From: QHXW01 sp963768075
GTDB taxonomy: Bacteria; Acidobacteriota; Terriglobia; Bryobacterales; Bryobacteraceae
Reading direction: 5' to 3'
Assembly: GCA_963768075.1 (NCBI GenBank)
Contig: CAVYHD010000040.1
Location: 62,001 to 126,000 of the forward strand
DNA length: 64,000 bases
Positions 46,819 to 56,512 of the stretch are shown here, one piece after another (the first letter of the stretch is position 1; the number at the start of each line of letters is the position of its first letter). The notes beneath the pieces are model-generated. The model saw only the letters and a list, made by a program, of their open reading frames with translations, did not search any database and was not told the origin of the DNA. Made by a program: the position numbers and the translations under genes.

Positions 46819-48213
46819 TTACTCCAACTCAAATTTCTCCCCCCACCCCGGCACTAGAGTCTCGACTTTATACTGCTCTTGAATCGCCTTCTGCAACGCT
46901 TGTGCGCCCTCGGGCTCGCCGTGAACCAGAAACACCTTCTTCACCGTCCCCACCAGCGGCTTCATCCAGGCCAGCAGCTCGTTCTGGTCGGCATGGGCGC
47001 TCAGCGCTTGCAGGCTTTCGATCGACGCGCGCACGCGAATCGGCTCACCGAACACTTTCACTTCGGGCCACTTGTCCAGCAGCTTGCGGCCGAGCGTATT
47101 GTCGGCCTGGTAGCCCGTGATCAGAACCGTGCAGCGCGGATTATCCAGGTTGTTGCGCAGGTGATGCAGAATGCGCCCGGCTTCGCACATTCCCGAAGGC
47201 GAGATGATCACGCACGGGCCATGCAGATCGTTCAGCTTTTTCGATTCACTCGCCTCGCGGATGTACGTGAGCCGCTTGAAACCAAACGGATCGTCGCCGT
47301 CTTTCGTAAATCCGCGCGCTTGATCATTGAAGCACTCCGGGTGTTTGCGAAAAACCTCAGTCACTTCAAACGCCAGCGGACTATCCAGGAACATCGGGAT
47401 GTTCGGCACCCGCCCTTCATTCGAAAGCTCTTTCAATAGCAGCGCGAGCTGCTGTGCCCGTCCCACCGCGAATGAGGGTACAATCAGCTTCCCGCCATGC
47501 GCCGCTGTCCGGTTCACGACTTCGGCCAGCTTATCTTTGACCGATCCCGCGTCTTCGTGCGTCCGGCCACCGTACGTGCTCTCCATGATGAGATAGTCAG
47601 CGGCGGGCGGGGGGTCCGGATCGCGAATAATCGGCAGGCCCGGGCGGCCCATATCGCCCGAAAACAACAGCCTCACTACGCGGCCATTCTCGTCTGAGCG
47701 CAGCAGCACGGTCGACGACCCCAGTATGTGGCCCGCATCATGCGGCTCGTAGCTCAGTTTCGCGCTCAACTGCTTTGGCGTGTAATACGGCACCGGCTGG
47801 AACAGGGGAAACGTCTGCTCGGCGTCCTCGGTGGTGTAGAGGGCTTCGAGCTCGCCCTCACCACGGAACTGCCTCCGTTTGTTCAGGAACTCGACATCCT
47901 TCTCCTGAATGTGGGCGGTATCGAGCAGCATCGGGTGCGCAAGATCCAACGTGGCTGGCGTCGAATAAATCGGTCCGCTAAAACCGTTTTTGACCAGCAA
48001 GGGCAGGTTGCCTGAGTGATCAATATGCGCGTGCGAAAGAATCAGGGCATCAATCGACGACCCCGGAAACGGAAAGTGCCGGTTGCGCTCCTCCGCCTCT
48101 TTGCGATGGCCCTGGTACATCCCGCAATCCAGAAGGTAGCGCTTGCCGTCGGCTTCCAGTTGGTGCATGGAGCCGGTGACTGTTCGCGCGGCTCCCCAAA
48201 AAGTCAGTTTCAT
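46819..48213 (-). CDS. MBL-fold beta-CASP RNA nuclease (YSH1/CPSF-like)
   Basis: A 464-residue metallo-beta-lactamase/beta-CASP protein. The zinc motif SHAHIDHSGNLP, the DCGMYQG loop, the Asp of FSGDMGRPG, the beta-CASP insert and the C-terminal His motifs (SAHADQNELL and FLVHGEPEGAQAL) are all present. Proteins of this length and motif set cleave RNA endo- or exonucleolytically. ATG at 48213; the divergent glycosyltransferase-like gene begins 80 bases away. Cytoplasmic. Substrate RNA unknown. Confidence 0.9.
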   Translation of the reverse strand: MKLTFWGAARTVTGSMHQLEADGKRYLLDCGMYQGHRKEAEERNRHFPFPGSSIDALILSHAHIDHSGNLPLLVKNGFSGPIYSTPATLDLAHPMLLDTAHIQEKDVEFLNKRRQFRGEGELEALYTTEDAEQTFPLFQPVPYYTPKQLSAKLSYEPHDAGHILGSSTVLLRSDENGRVVRLLFSGDMGRPGLPIIRDPDPPPAADYLIMESTYGGRTHEDAGSVKDKLAEVVNRTAAHGGKLIVPSFAVGRAQQLALLLKELSNEGRVPNIPMFLDSPLAFEVTEVFRKHPECFNDQARGFTKDGDDPFGFKRLTYIREASESKKLNDLHGPCVIISPSGMCEAGRILHHLRNNLDNPRCTVLITGYQADNTLGRKLLDKWPEVKVFGEPIRVRASIESLQALSAHADQNELLAWMKPLVGTVKKVFLVHGEPEGAQALQKAIQEQYKVETLVPGWGEKFELE

Positions 48214-48292
48214 TGTGAGTTTCCCATTTGCGCCCGCCGGCTAAGTGGTTCGCCTCATATCGCCCCGTGACCTTGTGGGCGATGCTGCTGGT

Positions 48293-49969
48293 ATGGTGCG
48301 AAAAGCGCTGGCCCTCGGTATTTTACTCCTGGCCCTGGCCCCCGCCACGCATCTGACGTGGGTGGTACGCGATATGCCGCACTTCGGGCACCTTCATGAC
48401 GATAGCATCTATTTCGTTTGCGCCAAGTCCATCGCCGAAGGCCGCGGCTACCGGATTCTGAGCCTGCCCGCGGAACCCTTCCAAACCAAATACCCGCCGC
48501 TTTGGCCGCTCATGATCGCGGCGATCTGGAAACTCGATCCCCGCTTTCCGGAAAATTTGCGGTGGGGGATGGCGCTGGCATGGGTGATGCTGCCTGCGTG
48601 CGTTGCCCTGGCCTGGTGCTGGTACCGGCGCTGCGGGTTCGGCGTCCACGTATCCACAACACTTTGCGCCATGATTGCCTTGAGCCCTTGCGCGGTTGTT
48701 CTTAGCGCGGGATTGATGAGCGACCTGGCCTTTTCCGTGGCCCTTCTGGCCGCCATCCAAGCCATCGAATCCGCCGGCCGGAGCACGCGCCGGGCGCTCG
48801 CGGCGGGAGTGCTTGCGGCCGTTGCCTACCTGATCAAGACAGCCGCGCTGCCCTTGGCGATCGCCGGGCCGTTGTGGCTCGCGCTGCGAAGGAAGTACCG
48901 CGCCGCCATTCTGACGTTGAGTGCCATGCTTCCGGCGGTAGGCGTTTGGATGCTGTGGAGCCGCGCCCACATGACGCACGCCCGCGATCTCGTTTCGCTC
49001 TACTACACGAACTATCTCGGTTATCAGATTTACAACGTCGGCTGGCGTGATCTGCCATTGTTCATGTGGAAGAACCTCGACGGCGTCTTCTCGGGTATCG
49101 CGGAATTGCTGATTTTTGATATCGCCAAGACGCCTTGGGGCATGCATCTGGCGCGGTTCCTCGCAATTGTTGTGATCGCCGGCACAGTGCGGCTTGCGCG
49201 GCGCGTCGGAATCACGCCTTACCATTGGTTCGCACTGGCTTACATAGGCATTCTTCTGGTCTGGCACTTTCCGCCCAACAGCCGCTTCCTGCTCCCGCTA
49301 TTTCCGCTGCTGCTTGCCGGCATGGCGGCCGAGCTCGCGAATCTCGCGCGCGTCATCCGGAATGCGTGGCCGCAGGGGCGAGCCAACAAACTCGTCGTCG
49401 CTGCGATCGCCGCCGGCTTAGCCGGCGTCTCGTATATCGCCATCGTTTGGAACATTCGCGCCCTGGTCCACGAAATTCCCACGATGGTTTCCCAATACCG
49501 CACCGTGCTGGCCAGCAATCGAAGAGCTTTCGCGTGGATCGCGCAACATGTGCCCGAGGGTAGCTTCTACGCCTACGATGATCCGGTGTTCTATCTCTAC
49601 ACCGGCCACCATGCCGCCAGCCTGCCCGTGGCTCCCCTGCCCTTCTACCGCGAGGATCGCGAGAGCATCCTGCGGCCCTTCCGCTCCATGCCCGCCTTCG
49701 CGCGCGAACAGCACCTCGACTATGTGCTCTTCACGGCCGCCGACTTTCATCGCGACTTGCCCGAAGCGGAGCGCGCTGAAGTGCGGCGGATCCTGGCTGG
49801 CGAGAAAGAGCTCGTGCCCGTCTATCGTTCTCCTCTTAGTTCCATCTTCGCGGTGTCCCCGCTCTGTGCGATTCCAGACACGAATCGTGTGGAAATTCGT
49901 ACGGGTCACACGGTAGAAAATTCCGCCCCTGATTACCCGGCATCAGCTAAATCATCGAGGATTCAGTAA
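48293..49969 (+). CDS. GT39/ArnT-like membrane glycosyltransferase family protein
   Basis: About 558 residues with 10-11 hydrophobic helices in the first 400 residues and a soluble C-terminal domain (about 410-558). The first loop after helix 1 contains HDDSIYFVCAKSIAEGRGY, the acidic-pair position used as catalytic base in GT-C enzymes (here D-D), followed by FQTKYPPLWP. That pattern is characteristic of PMT_2 proteins transferring sugar from a polyprenyl phosphate. ATG 48293 was chosen; the frame opens earlier without a ribosome site. Alone, between the beta-CASP gene and a coiled-coil gene; the acceptor is unknown. Confidence 0.7.
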   Translation: MVRKALALGILLLALAPATHLTWVVRDMPHFGHLHDDSIYFVCAKSIAEGRGYRILSLPAEPFQTKYPPLWPLMIAAIWKLDPRFPENLRWGMALAWVMLPACVALAWCWYRRCGFGVHVSTTLCAMIALSPCAVVLSAGLMSDLAFSVALLAAIQAIESAGRSTRRALAAGVLAAVAYLIKTAALPLAIAGPLWLALRRKYRAAILTLSAMLPAVGVWMLWSRAHMTHARDLVSLYYTNYLGYQIYNVGWRDLPLFMWKNLDGVFSGIAELLIFDIAKTPWGMHLARFLAIVVIAGTVRLARRVGITPYHWFALAYIGILLVWHFPPNSRFLLPLFPLLLAGMAAELANLARVIRNAWPQGRANKLVVAAIAAGLAGVSYIAIVWNIRALVHEIPTMVSQYRTVLASNRRAFAWIAQHVPEGSFYAYDDPVFYLYTGHHAASLPVAPLPFYREDRESILRPFRSMPAFAREQHLDYVLFTAADFHRDLPEAERAEVRRILAGEKELVPVYRSPLSSIFAVSPLCAIPDTNRVEIRTGHTVENSAPDYPASAKSSRIQ

Positions 49970-50020
49970 CTTCATCGGCCTGGAAGCCTGGTTGCATCTT
50001 CGAAATGCCGAGAGGTGTCT

Positions 50021-50989
50021 ATGTACGATCTCCGCAGTGACGACGGACCAGCAACCGAGCGGCCCGAGATTCCAAGACGGCTCCGCGAGGAGCCCGAAGA
50101 AGAACCCCACACCGGTCGTTGGGTCGCAGTGGGCGTGCTGGCGGTGGCCATCGCCGGCCTCTGCTGGTGGGGCTATCCCACGTTGAAACAAACTCCGGCG
50201 ATGCTGGCGCAATTCCCTGCCGTCCAAAAATCATTAGCGGGCGTCAATGCGCAGTTAGCCCAAACCGAGTCCCGTTTCAAGACCTGGGGCGACAACCAGC
50301 AGCAGCTCCAGGAGCATGTGGCGCAGGTTGAGAGGGCCATGGCCTCGCGGATCCGGGTAGTCCGCGATCAAGCGCGGGATCTGAGTGACCGCGTTTATCA
50401 GCGCGTCCATGCCGAAGTCGCCGCCCAAACGCAGGCGACGGAGAACAAGATCGCGCGCCTCGAGTCCGCGAGCGAAGCCGATCACGCCAATGTTGAGAAA
50501 TTGCAGACCGAGCTGGCCACATTGCGCGAAGAAACGGCCCGGCAGGCCGGCCAGCTCCAGAGCGTGCGTTCCGAGATGGAGCGCGACGGCGCAAACCGCG
50601 ATCAGCAGCTCGTGACCCTGAATGACCAGGTGGGCCGCGATTCGCGCGATCTTGACGGCTTGAACAAGAAACTGGCCGTCAAGCGCGTGGATTTTGAGGT
50701 GACGCGCAATCATAGCCAGCAGCTCACCGAGGACGTTTCCCTCGGCGTCACCGGCACCGACGTCAGCCATCGCCGCGTCAGCGGCTGGATGTGGGTCATG
50801 CCCGACCGCCGCACCATCTGGCTCCGTGGCCAGGGCGCACAGCAACCGGTCGTGTTCTACGGGACCCAGGACGGCAAACGCCGCGAACTGGTGATCACCA
50901 ACGTTGCTGAGAATTCCGTGAGCGGGTACCTGATCCTTCCCGCCGACGGTAGCTCCAATGGGAGTGCCTCTCTGTCCAAAGGCGATTGA
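50021..50989 (+). CDS. Hypothetical single-helix membrane protein with coiled coil
   Basis: About 322 residues, no domain recognised. A charged cytoplasmic N-terminus (residues 1-34) precedes one helix (about 35-53, WVAVGVLAVAIAGLCWWGY). A long coiled coil (about 75-230, many Gln/Glu/Arg heptads) and a final beta-rich domain of about 95 residues with VSGWMWVMPDRRTIWLRGQG follow. The layout suggests a periplasmic stalk with a C-terminal binding head. ATG 50021 follows GAGAGG. Ends at a strong terminator before the rimP promoter. Confidence 0.7.
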   Translation: MYDLRSDDGPATERPEIPRRLREEPEEEPHTGRWVAVGVLAVAIAGLCWWGYPTLKQTPAMLAQFPAVQKSLAGVNAQLAQTESRFKTWGDNQQQLQEHVAQVERAMASRIRVVRDQARDLSDRVYQRVHAEVAAQTQATENKIARLESASEADHANVEKLQTELATLREETARQAGQLQSVRSEMERDGANRDQQLVTLNDQVGRDSRDLDGLNKKLAVKRVDFEVTRNHSQQLTEDVSLGVTGTDVSHRRVSGWMWVMPDRRTIWLRGQGAQQPVVFYGTQDGKRRELVITNVAENSVSGYLILPADGSSNGSASLSKGD

Positions 50990-51008
50990 GCCTTGGTAGT
51001 GAACCACG

Positions 51009-51054
51009 CGCCGCGGCGGCCGGCCCTTCTGGAGGGCACGCCGCGGCGTTTTTT
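51009..51054 (+). terminator. Rho-independent terminator
   Basis: CGCCGCGG (51009-51016) pairs perfectly with CCGCGGCG (51041-51048), followed by TTTTTT at 51049-51054. A smaller GCCC/GGGC stem extends inside the loop. It lies 20 bases after the coiled-coil gene. Confidence 0.8.
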
Positions 51055-51156
51055 GGCCTTTGCTTTTGGCAGGTTACGGCCGGTGGCCTGGCTGCGCGGG
51101 CCGCCGAAACCCGCAAATCCGGAGTCGAGCGCGTGGCTGCCGGGTTACCCGCCTGC

Positions 51157-51184
51157 TTGCCTTTTCCGCAAGACGGGCTAGAAT
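51157..51184 (+). promoter_or_regulatory. Promoter of the rimP-nusA-infB operon
   Basis: TTGCCT (51157-51162) and TAGAAT (51179-51184) with a 16-base spacer, directly upstream of the leader hairpin. It is the best promoter-like element in the window. Transcription would begin near 51191, giving a leader of about 68 bases. Confidence 0.65.
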
Positions 51185-51210
51185 ATAGGGTGTAGGTGTC
51201 GAACGATGCG

Positions 51211-51233
51211 AGTGGGCGAAAGCCCACTTTTTT
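51211..51233 (+). promoter_or_regulatory. Leader hairpin with GAAA tetraloop and U-tract (rimP leader)
   Basis: AGTGGGC (51211-51217), GAAA loop (51218-51221), GCCCACT (51222-51228), then T-tract to 51233: a perfect terminator-like stem in the 5' leader, 26 bases before the rimP ATG. Similar hairpins precede rimP in many bacteria. Since NusA is encoded downstream, an attenuator sensing NusA level is plausible. Whether it terminates cannot be seen. Confidence 0.6.
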
Positions 51234-51258
51234 GTTGGTTGACACTTTTTGAAGGCAC

Positions 51259-51720
51259 ATGCGCCAGGAAGTGGTATCCAAAATCGAGGAAATCGCCCAG
51301 CGGGTGGCGGCTTCGGGAGGGATTGAGGTGGTCGAGGTGGAGTTTAAAGGCAGCGGTGGCAATCAATTGCTGCGCATCTCGATCGACAAGCCCGCCGGGG
51401 TCACGCACGCCGATTGCGAACTGGTGTCGCATCAGGTGGGGACGATTCTGGACGTGGAAAGCATCGTGCCGGGCCACTACACGCTTGAGGTCAGTTCGCC
51501 GGGCGTGGAGCGCAAGCTGCTCAAACCAAACGACTATATCCGGTTTCAGGGAAAGAAGGCGAAAATCGTATTGCGCGAACCCGTCGAGAAGCAACGCCAC
51601 TGGGAGGGTACGCTGGCGGGACTCGACGACGGCACGGTTTCGCTGGCAGTGGACGCAGACCGCGTCCTGCGCTTCCCGCTCAATCAAGTGGAACGGGCCA
51701 ACTTGAAGTTCGAGTGGTAG
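51259..51720 (+). CDS. rimP: Ribosome maturation factor RimP
   Basis: A 153-residue protein that helps assemble the 30S subunit. The N-terminal alpha/beta domain (GIEVVEVEFKGSGGNQLLRISIDKPAGVTHADCELVS) and HYTLEVSSPGVERKL, the family hallmark, are intact, with an SH3-like C-terminal domain. GAAGG precedes the ATG. First gene of the canonical rimP-nusA-infB order. Cytoplasmic. Confidence 0.95.
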   Translation: MRQEVVSKIEEIAQRVAASGGIEVVEVEFKGSGGNQLLRISIDKPAGVTHADCELVSHQVGTILDVESIVPGHYTLEVSSPGVERKLLKPNDYIRFQGKKAKIVLREPVEKQRHWEGTLAGLDDGTVSLAVDADRVLRFPLNQVERANLKFEW

Positions 51721-51767
51721 TTCCTCCGGGTATATAAGACCAGCGACAGAGCGAAAGAGGATTTACT

Positions 51768-53309
51768 TTGGAAACGATCTACCAGTCCATTGAGATTTTG
51801 AGCAAGGAAAAGGGCATCGATGTGCAGATCGTACTGGACGCGGTCAAGGACGCCATGCTCATCGCGGCCCGCAAGCATTTCCGCACCGAGGAAGACTATG
51901 TGGCGGACGTGGACGAAAAGACCGGCGCGCTTCGCTTGTATGCGGTAAAAAAAGTCGTCGAGCAGGTGACCGACCCCGTCAAGGAGCTGACGGTCGAGCA
52001 AGCCAAGAAGACCAATCCGGACGCCGAGATCGGCTCGGAAGTGCGCACTGAGAAGTCCATCGATCTTCTGGGGCGTATTTCGGCCCAGACCGTGAAGCAG
52101 GTGGTATTTCAGAAGGTTCGGGAGGCGGAGCGGGAAACCGTGTACGCGGAGTACTCGGGGCGCGTGGGGGAACTCGTGAACTGCACGGTGAAGCGCATCG
52201 AGGGTCCGGATTTGATTCTGGATCTCGGCAAGACCGAGTCACGGCTGCCCAAGAAGGAACAATCCAAACTGGAGAGTTTCACGGTGGGAGATCGCGTGCG
52301 CTGCGTGATCAAACTGGTGGACAAGTCGAGCAAAGGCCCCGGCGTGGTGGTTTCCCGCGCTGCGCCGGAGCTGGTGATGCGCCTGTTCGAGCAGGAAGTT
52401 CCCGAAATTTACGATTCCACGGTGGTCATCAAAGGCTGCGCGCGGGAAGCCGGCGAGCGCACCAAGATCGCCGTACACAGCCGCGATCGCGACGTGGACA
52501 GCGTCGGCGCATGCGTGGGAATGAAGGGGATGCGAGTGCAGTCGATCATTCGCGAGCTGCGCGGGGAGAAGATCGACATTATCGAATTTTCGGACGATCC
52601 GGTAAGCTTCGCGACGCACGCACTCAGTCCGGCTAAGATCAGCCGCGTGAGCATTGTTGACCCGGCCGAGAAGCACATGGAAGTGATCGTGGACGACTCA
52701 CAGCTCTCGCTCGCGATCGGCAAGAAGGGGCAGAACGTACGGCTGGCGGCCAAGCTGCTGGCGTGGAAGATCGACATCAAGAGCGAAGAGGAGAAGCGCC
52801 AGGAAGTCGAATCGCAAATGGCGGCGCTCACTGTTCCAGGCGCGCCGGTTTCGGTGCTGATCGACTACGGTCTGGGGGACCAACTGGCTGAAAAGCTATT
52901 GGAAGCAGGCGTCTCTACCGTCGAGAGGCTGGGGAGCATGACGCCCGAACAGCTCGAAGAAATTCCGGGTATCGAGCTCACCATGGTGGAAAAGATTCAG
53001 GTCGCTGTGAACAACTACTACAGCCAATTTGAGTCCGGCGAGGGGGCTGGCGCTCCGGTAGCTGAGGCGGCGCCGGAAGAACCGGCAGAACCCACCCCGA
53101 TCGGGGAGGCCGGTGCGACGGGGATCATAGGCTTGGAAAATTCCAGCCAAGCGCAGGAAACCACCGGGCCGGAGGGACTGGAAACAGCGGCGCCAGAGGC
53201 AAATCCTCAGCCCGTGGCAAGTGAGTCTGATACGATAAAAGATTCCCAGCAGGGCGCCGAAGGCGAGGTTCCGGAGAAAGAGGCCGGAGGAGGACAGGAA
53301 GGTCAGTAG
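51768..53309 (+). CDS. nusA: Transcription termination/antitermination factor NusA
   Basis: A 513-residue RNA polymerase-binding factor. The N-terminal RNAP-binding domain (residues 1-125), S1 domain (about 135-200), and two KH domains (GMKGMRVQSIIRELRGEKIDI and IGKKGQNVRLAAKLL) are followed by helix-hairpin-helix segments (ERLGSMTPEQLEEIPGI). An acidic, low-complexity tail of about 90 residues closes the protein (EEPAEPTPIGEAG and on). TTG start at 51768 with AGAGGAT upstream is supported by METIYQSIEILSKEKG alignment. It pauses and terminates transcription, probably controlling its own leader. Confidence 0.96.
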   Translation: METIYQSIEILSKEKGIDVQIVLDAVKDAMLIAARKHFRTEEDYVADVDEKTGALRLYAVKKVVEQVTDPVKELTVEQAKKTNPDAEIGSEVRTEKSIDLLGRISAQTVKQVVFQKVREAERETVYAEYSGRVGELVNCTVKRIEGPDLILDLGKTESRLPKKEQSKLESFTVGDRVRCVIKLVDKSSKGPGVVVSRAAPELVMRLFEQEVPEIYDSTVVIKGCAREAGERTKIAVHSRDRDVDSVGACVGMKGMRVQSIIRELRGEKIDIIEFSDDPVSFATHALSPAKISRVSIVDPAEKHMEVIVDDSQLSLAIGKKGQNVRLAAKLLAWKIDIKSEEEKRQEVESQMAALTVPGAPVSVLIDYGLGDQLAEKLLEAGVSTVERLGSMTPEQLEEIPGIELTMVEKIQVAVNNYYSQFESGEGAGAPVAEAAPEEPAEPTPIGEAGATGIIGLENSSQAQETTGPEGLETAAPEANPQPVASESDTIKDSQQGAEGEVPEKEAGGGQEGQ

Positions 53310-53328
53310 CAAGTAAGTCGCTTTACTT

Positions 53329-56208
53329 ATGAACAAGATTCGCATTAACGTTCTGGCCCGGGAGCTGGAAGTCAAAGCTCACGAACTGCTGGACAAGCTT
53401 CCGGAGTTGGGCGTTACCGAGAAGAAAACTCACTCGAGCTCGATCGACGACGACGTGGCGGAGAAGTTGCGCCAGATCTTCGGTGGCGTGGGCGGCCAGC
53501 GGAGCGAGTCGAGCAGTTCGAACGGCTCCGCGGCCGTGGCGGAAGAGCCGAGCGCCGTGGTGGAGCCTGAAATTCCCCAGCCGCAGGCCGCCGAGGGCGA
53601 GCGCGAAGCAGAGCCCATACGCGAAATAGCGATTGAAGAAGCCACGCCCCAGCGCGTTGCGCCACAACCGCAGCGTCTGCGTCCGCCGCTGGCGACGGGG
53701 TCTCCCGCAGCGCCTGTAATACCTGCTCCAGCCGTAGTCCCCCCGCAGAGTACGGCGGCGCCGGGCATGCCCGCGCGGCCCGCGGCGCCACTTCCGAGGC
53801 CCATTCCATCAGCCCCAAGGCCCGGACAGGTGCTCTCCGGACCAAGGCAGCCGCTTCCGGGTGGCTATCGGCCCGCGGAACCGGTTCGTGTGGCGGGCGG
53901 ACCCGGAGCCGCGCCAGTTGCACGCTCAGCCGCACCGGTAGCGCAACCCGCGGCAACCCCGGGAAGCGTGCCACATTCGGCGCCGCTGCGGCCGCAGCAA
54001 ACACGGCCGGGCCTTGCGGGGCAGCCCGCGGTGCGTCCCATTGTTCCGCCGCGGCCGGATCTTGCCGCTAAACTTTCCCAGCCTCGGCCCGCAGGGCCGG
54101 GCGCCGCGATATCTCCGCGGCCGGGTGTTCCGCTGCGCCCGCAGAGTTCGCCCGTCCCCGGCCAGCCGATTTATCGAGGTCCCATCCGGCCCGGGCAACC
54201 CATCGTGTCGCGCCCAGGCGCGCGGCCGGGAGCTCCCAGTGGCATGCGCCCGGGCAGCGGCCCGCGGCCCATGCATCCGACTTCGCGCGGTGGCATGGTG
54301 GCGCCGGGCCTGGCGCCTCCGCCGGTCGAACAGCAGCGCCGCCCGCCCGACAAGCGCGGCGCGCGCTCACAGCGCGATCGCCAGCAGGAGCAGGAAGAGA
54401 AAGTCCTGCGCCCGGTGAGGCGCGAGGCGCCGGCCGGGCCGCCGCCGGTCAACCGCGAAATCACGATTTCGGAAGGCATCACCGTGAAGGAGCTTTCTGA
54501 AAAACTGGATGTGAAGGCCAGCCTGGTGATCAAGAAGCTGGTGGATCGCAATATCTTCGCCACCATCAATCAGACGCTCGACTCAAAGCTAGCCACCGAG
54601 TTGGCGCGCGATTTCGGAGCCTCTACGGCAACCGTTAGCTTCGAAGTAGAGGCGATGCACGAAGTCGAGACCGCGCAGGAAGAGAAAGACCAGGTCAAGC
54701 GCGCGCCCGTTGTCACCATTATGGGACATGTCGACCACGGCAAGACGTCCCTGCTCGACGCCATTCGCCTGACCCGCGTGGCAGAGAGGGAAGCCGGCGG
54801 GATCACGCAGCATATCGGCGCATATCAGGTAGAGAAGAACGGGCGCAAAATCGTCTTCATCGACACGCCCGGTCATGAAGCATTCACCCGCATGCGCGCA
54901 CGCGGCGCCAAGGTCACCGATATCGTAGTACTGGTAGTGGCGGCGGATGACGGCGTGATGCCGCAGACCCTCGAAGCGATCGACCATGCGCGCGCCGCCA
55001 AGGTGCCCATCATCGTGGCGATCAATAAGATTGACAAGCCCGACGCACAGCCGGAGCGCATCAAGCAGCAGCTCGCGGACCGCGGCCTGCTGGCGGAGGA
55101 CTGGGGCGGCGATGTGGTGATGGTGCCGGTCTCGGCGAAGATGAAGCAGAATCTCGATTTGCTGCTTGAGATGATCCTGCTGGTCGCCGATTTGCAGGAC
55201 CTCAAGGCCAACCCCAGCCGGCCCGCCATGGGATCGGTCCTGGAAGCCAAATTGGATCGCGGACGCGGTCCGGTGGCCACGGTGCTGGTGAGCAACGGCA
55301 CGCTGCGCGTCGGCGATTACTTCATCTGCGGCGCGGTTTTCGGCAGAGTCCGCGCCATGCTCAACGATCGTGGCGAGCAGGTGCGCGAGGCCGAGCCCTC
55401 CACGCCGGTTGAGGTGCAGGGACTGGAAGATATGCCGGAAGCGGGAGATTCGTTCCAGGTCGTGACCGACACCGCCAAGGCCAAGCAGATCGTGCTCTAT
55501 CGCGAGGCGAAGGTGCGCGAGCAGTCGCTCGCGAAATCGAGCCGCATCACGCTCGAACAACTTCACAAACAAATGGAGGCGGGCGAGGTCAAAGAGCTGC
55601 CGATCATTTTGAAGGCCGACGTGGGCGGTTCGGCGGAAGTCCTTACCGACACCTTGCAGAAGCTCTCGAACGACAAGGTTCGCATCCGGGTGCTGCGCGC
55701 GGGCGTGGGCGCGATTACCGAATCCGATGTGCTGCTGGCCTCGACTTCGAACGGCATCGTGATCGGGTTCAATGTCCGGCCGGAGCGCGGCGCGGAAGCC
55801 ATCGCCGACGAGGAAAAGGTGGACATCCGGCTGCACACCATCATTTACAACCTGACCGACGAGATTAAGCGCGCCATGACGGGCCTGCTCGAGCCGGTGT
55901 TCAAGGAGGTGTACCAGGGCAAGGCCGAGGTTCGCGACACCTTCCGCATCAGCAAGGTCGGCATGGTGGCGGGTTGCTTCGTGCAGGATGGCTTGCTGAA
56001 GCGTGGGAGCGAGGTGCGGCTGCTGCGCGACAACATCGTGGTGCACACCGGGAAGGTGGGGTCGTTGCGCCGGTTCAAGGACGATGTGAGCGAAGTGCGC
56101 AGCGGGATGGAGTGCGGCGTGACGATCGAGAATTTCGGCGACCTGAAACCTCGCGACATCATCGAGGCGTTCGTCACCGAAAAGGTGGCGCCGGAAGTGT
56201 TCGCGTGA
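53329..56208 (+). CDS. infB: Translation initiation factor IF-2
   Basis: A 959-residue GTPase. Short N-terminal IF2_N (1-50), a 320-residue Pro/Ala/Gly/Arg-rich linker (about 60-380), a second IF2_N (ITVKELSEKLDVKASLVIKKLVDRNIFATINQ), and the G domain from about 461 (GHVDHGKT, DTPGHEAF, NKIDKPDA) follow. IF2 domains II, III and C complete it. It delivers fMet-tRNA to the 30S subunit. ATG 53329, 19 bases after nusA. The linker is long but usual in GC-rich bacteria. Confidence 0.97.
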   Translation: MNKIRINVLARELEVKAHELLDKLPELGVTEKKTHSSSIDDDVAEKLRQIFGGVGGQRSESSSSNGSAAVAEEPSAVVEPEIPQPQAAEGEREAEPIREIAIEEATPQRVAPQPQRLRPPLATGSPAAPVIPAPAVVPPQSTAAPGMPARPAAPLPRPIPSAPRPGQVLSGPRQPLPGGYRPAEPVRVAGGPGAAPVARSAAPVAQPAATPGSVPHSAPLRPQQTRPGLAGQPAVRPIVPPRPDLAAKLSQPRPAGPGAAISPRPGVPLRPQSSPVPGQPIYRGPIRPGQPIVSRPGARPGAPSGMRPGSGPRPMHPTSRGGMVAPGLAPPPVEQQRRPPDKRGARSQRDRQQEQEEKVLRPVRREAPAGPPPVNREITISEGITVKELSEKLDVKASLVIKKLVDRNIFATINQTLDSKLATELARDFGASTATVSFEVEAMHEVETAQEEKDQVKRAPVVTIMGHVDHGKTSLLDAIRLTRVAEREAGGITQHIGAYQVEKNGRKIVFIDTPGHEAFTRMRARGAKVTDIVVLVVAADDGVMPQTLEAIDHARAAKVPIIVAINKIDKPDAQPERIKQQLADRGLLAEDWGGDVVMVPVSAKMKQNLDLLLEMILLVADLQDLKANPSRPAMGSVLEAKLDRGRGPVATVLVSNGTLRVGDYFICGAVFGRVRAMLNDRGEQVREAEPSTPVEVQGLEDMPEAGDSFQVVTDTAKAKQIVLYREAKVREQSLAKSSRITLEQLHKQMEAGEVKELPIILKADVGGSAEVLTDTLQKLSNDKVRIRVLRAGVGAITESDVLLASTSNGIVIGFNVRPERGAEAIADEEKVDIRLHTIIYNLTDEIKRAMTGLLEPVFKEVYQGKAEVRDTFRISKVGMVAGCFVQDGLLKRGSEVRLLRDNIVVHTGKVGSLRRFKDDVSEVRSGMECGVTIENFGDLKPRDIIEAFVTEKVAPEVFA

Positions 56209-56212
56209 GGAG

Positions 56213-56497
56213 ATGCCTTCGATTGGAGTGCTGACGCTGGAGTTGCGACTCGAGCATTCGCATTCTCTGAAGGAAAAGCGGCAGGTGATAAAGGGCCTGC
56301 GCGACCGGCTGCACAACAAGTTCAATGTGTCGGTAGCGGAGATCGACTGCCAGGATCTGTGGCAGCGGTCGATACTGGCGGCGGTTACGGTTTCGGCCGA
56401 TCGGATGCAAGCGGAGAAGGTGTTGCAGTCAGTCGAACAGGAAACAGCGTTGCTGTTGGGACCGGCGCTGGCCGGTGTGTCGGTCGAGTGGATCTAG
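56213..56497 (+). CDS. DUF503 family protein
   Basis: A 94-residue protein of DUF503 (YlxP-like), with LRLEHSHSLKEKRQVIKGLRDRLHNKFNVSVAEIDCQDLWQRS. Often encoded between infB and rbfA, as here (4 and 15 bases from its neighbours). The fold is a small alpha/beta ferredoxin-like unit. Its role in ribosome assembly is suggested only by genomic context. No odd features. Confidence 0.9.
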   Translation: MPSIGVLTLELRLEHSHSLKEKRQVIKGLRDRLHNKFNVSVAEIDCQDLWQRSILAAVTVSADRMQAEKVLQSVEQETALLLGPALAGVSVEWI

Positions 56498-56512
56498 GCA
56501 GGGTGCCCGGAT

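Noticed and set aside
54589..56325. A 578-codon antisense frame opposite infB
   Set aside because: Mirror image of the IF2 G domain with no recognisable motif; a composition artefact.
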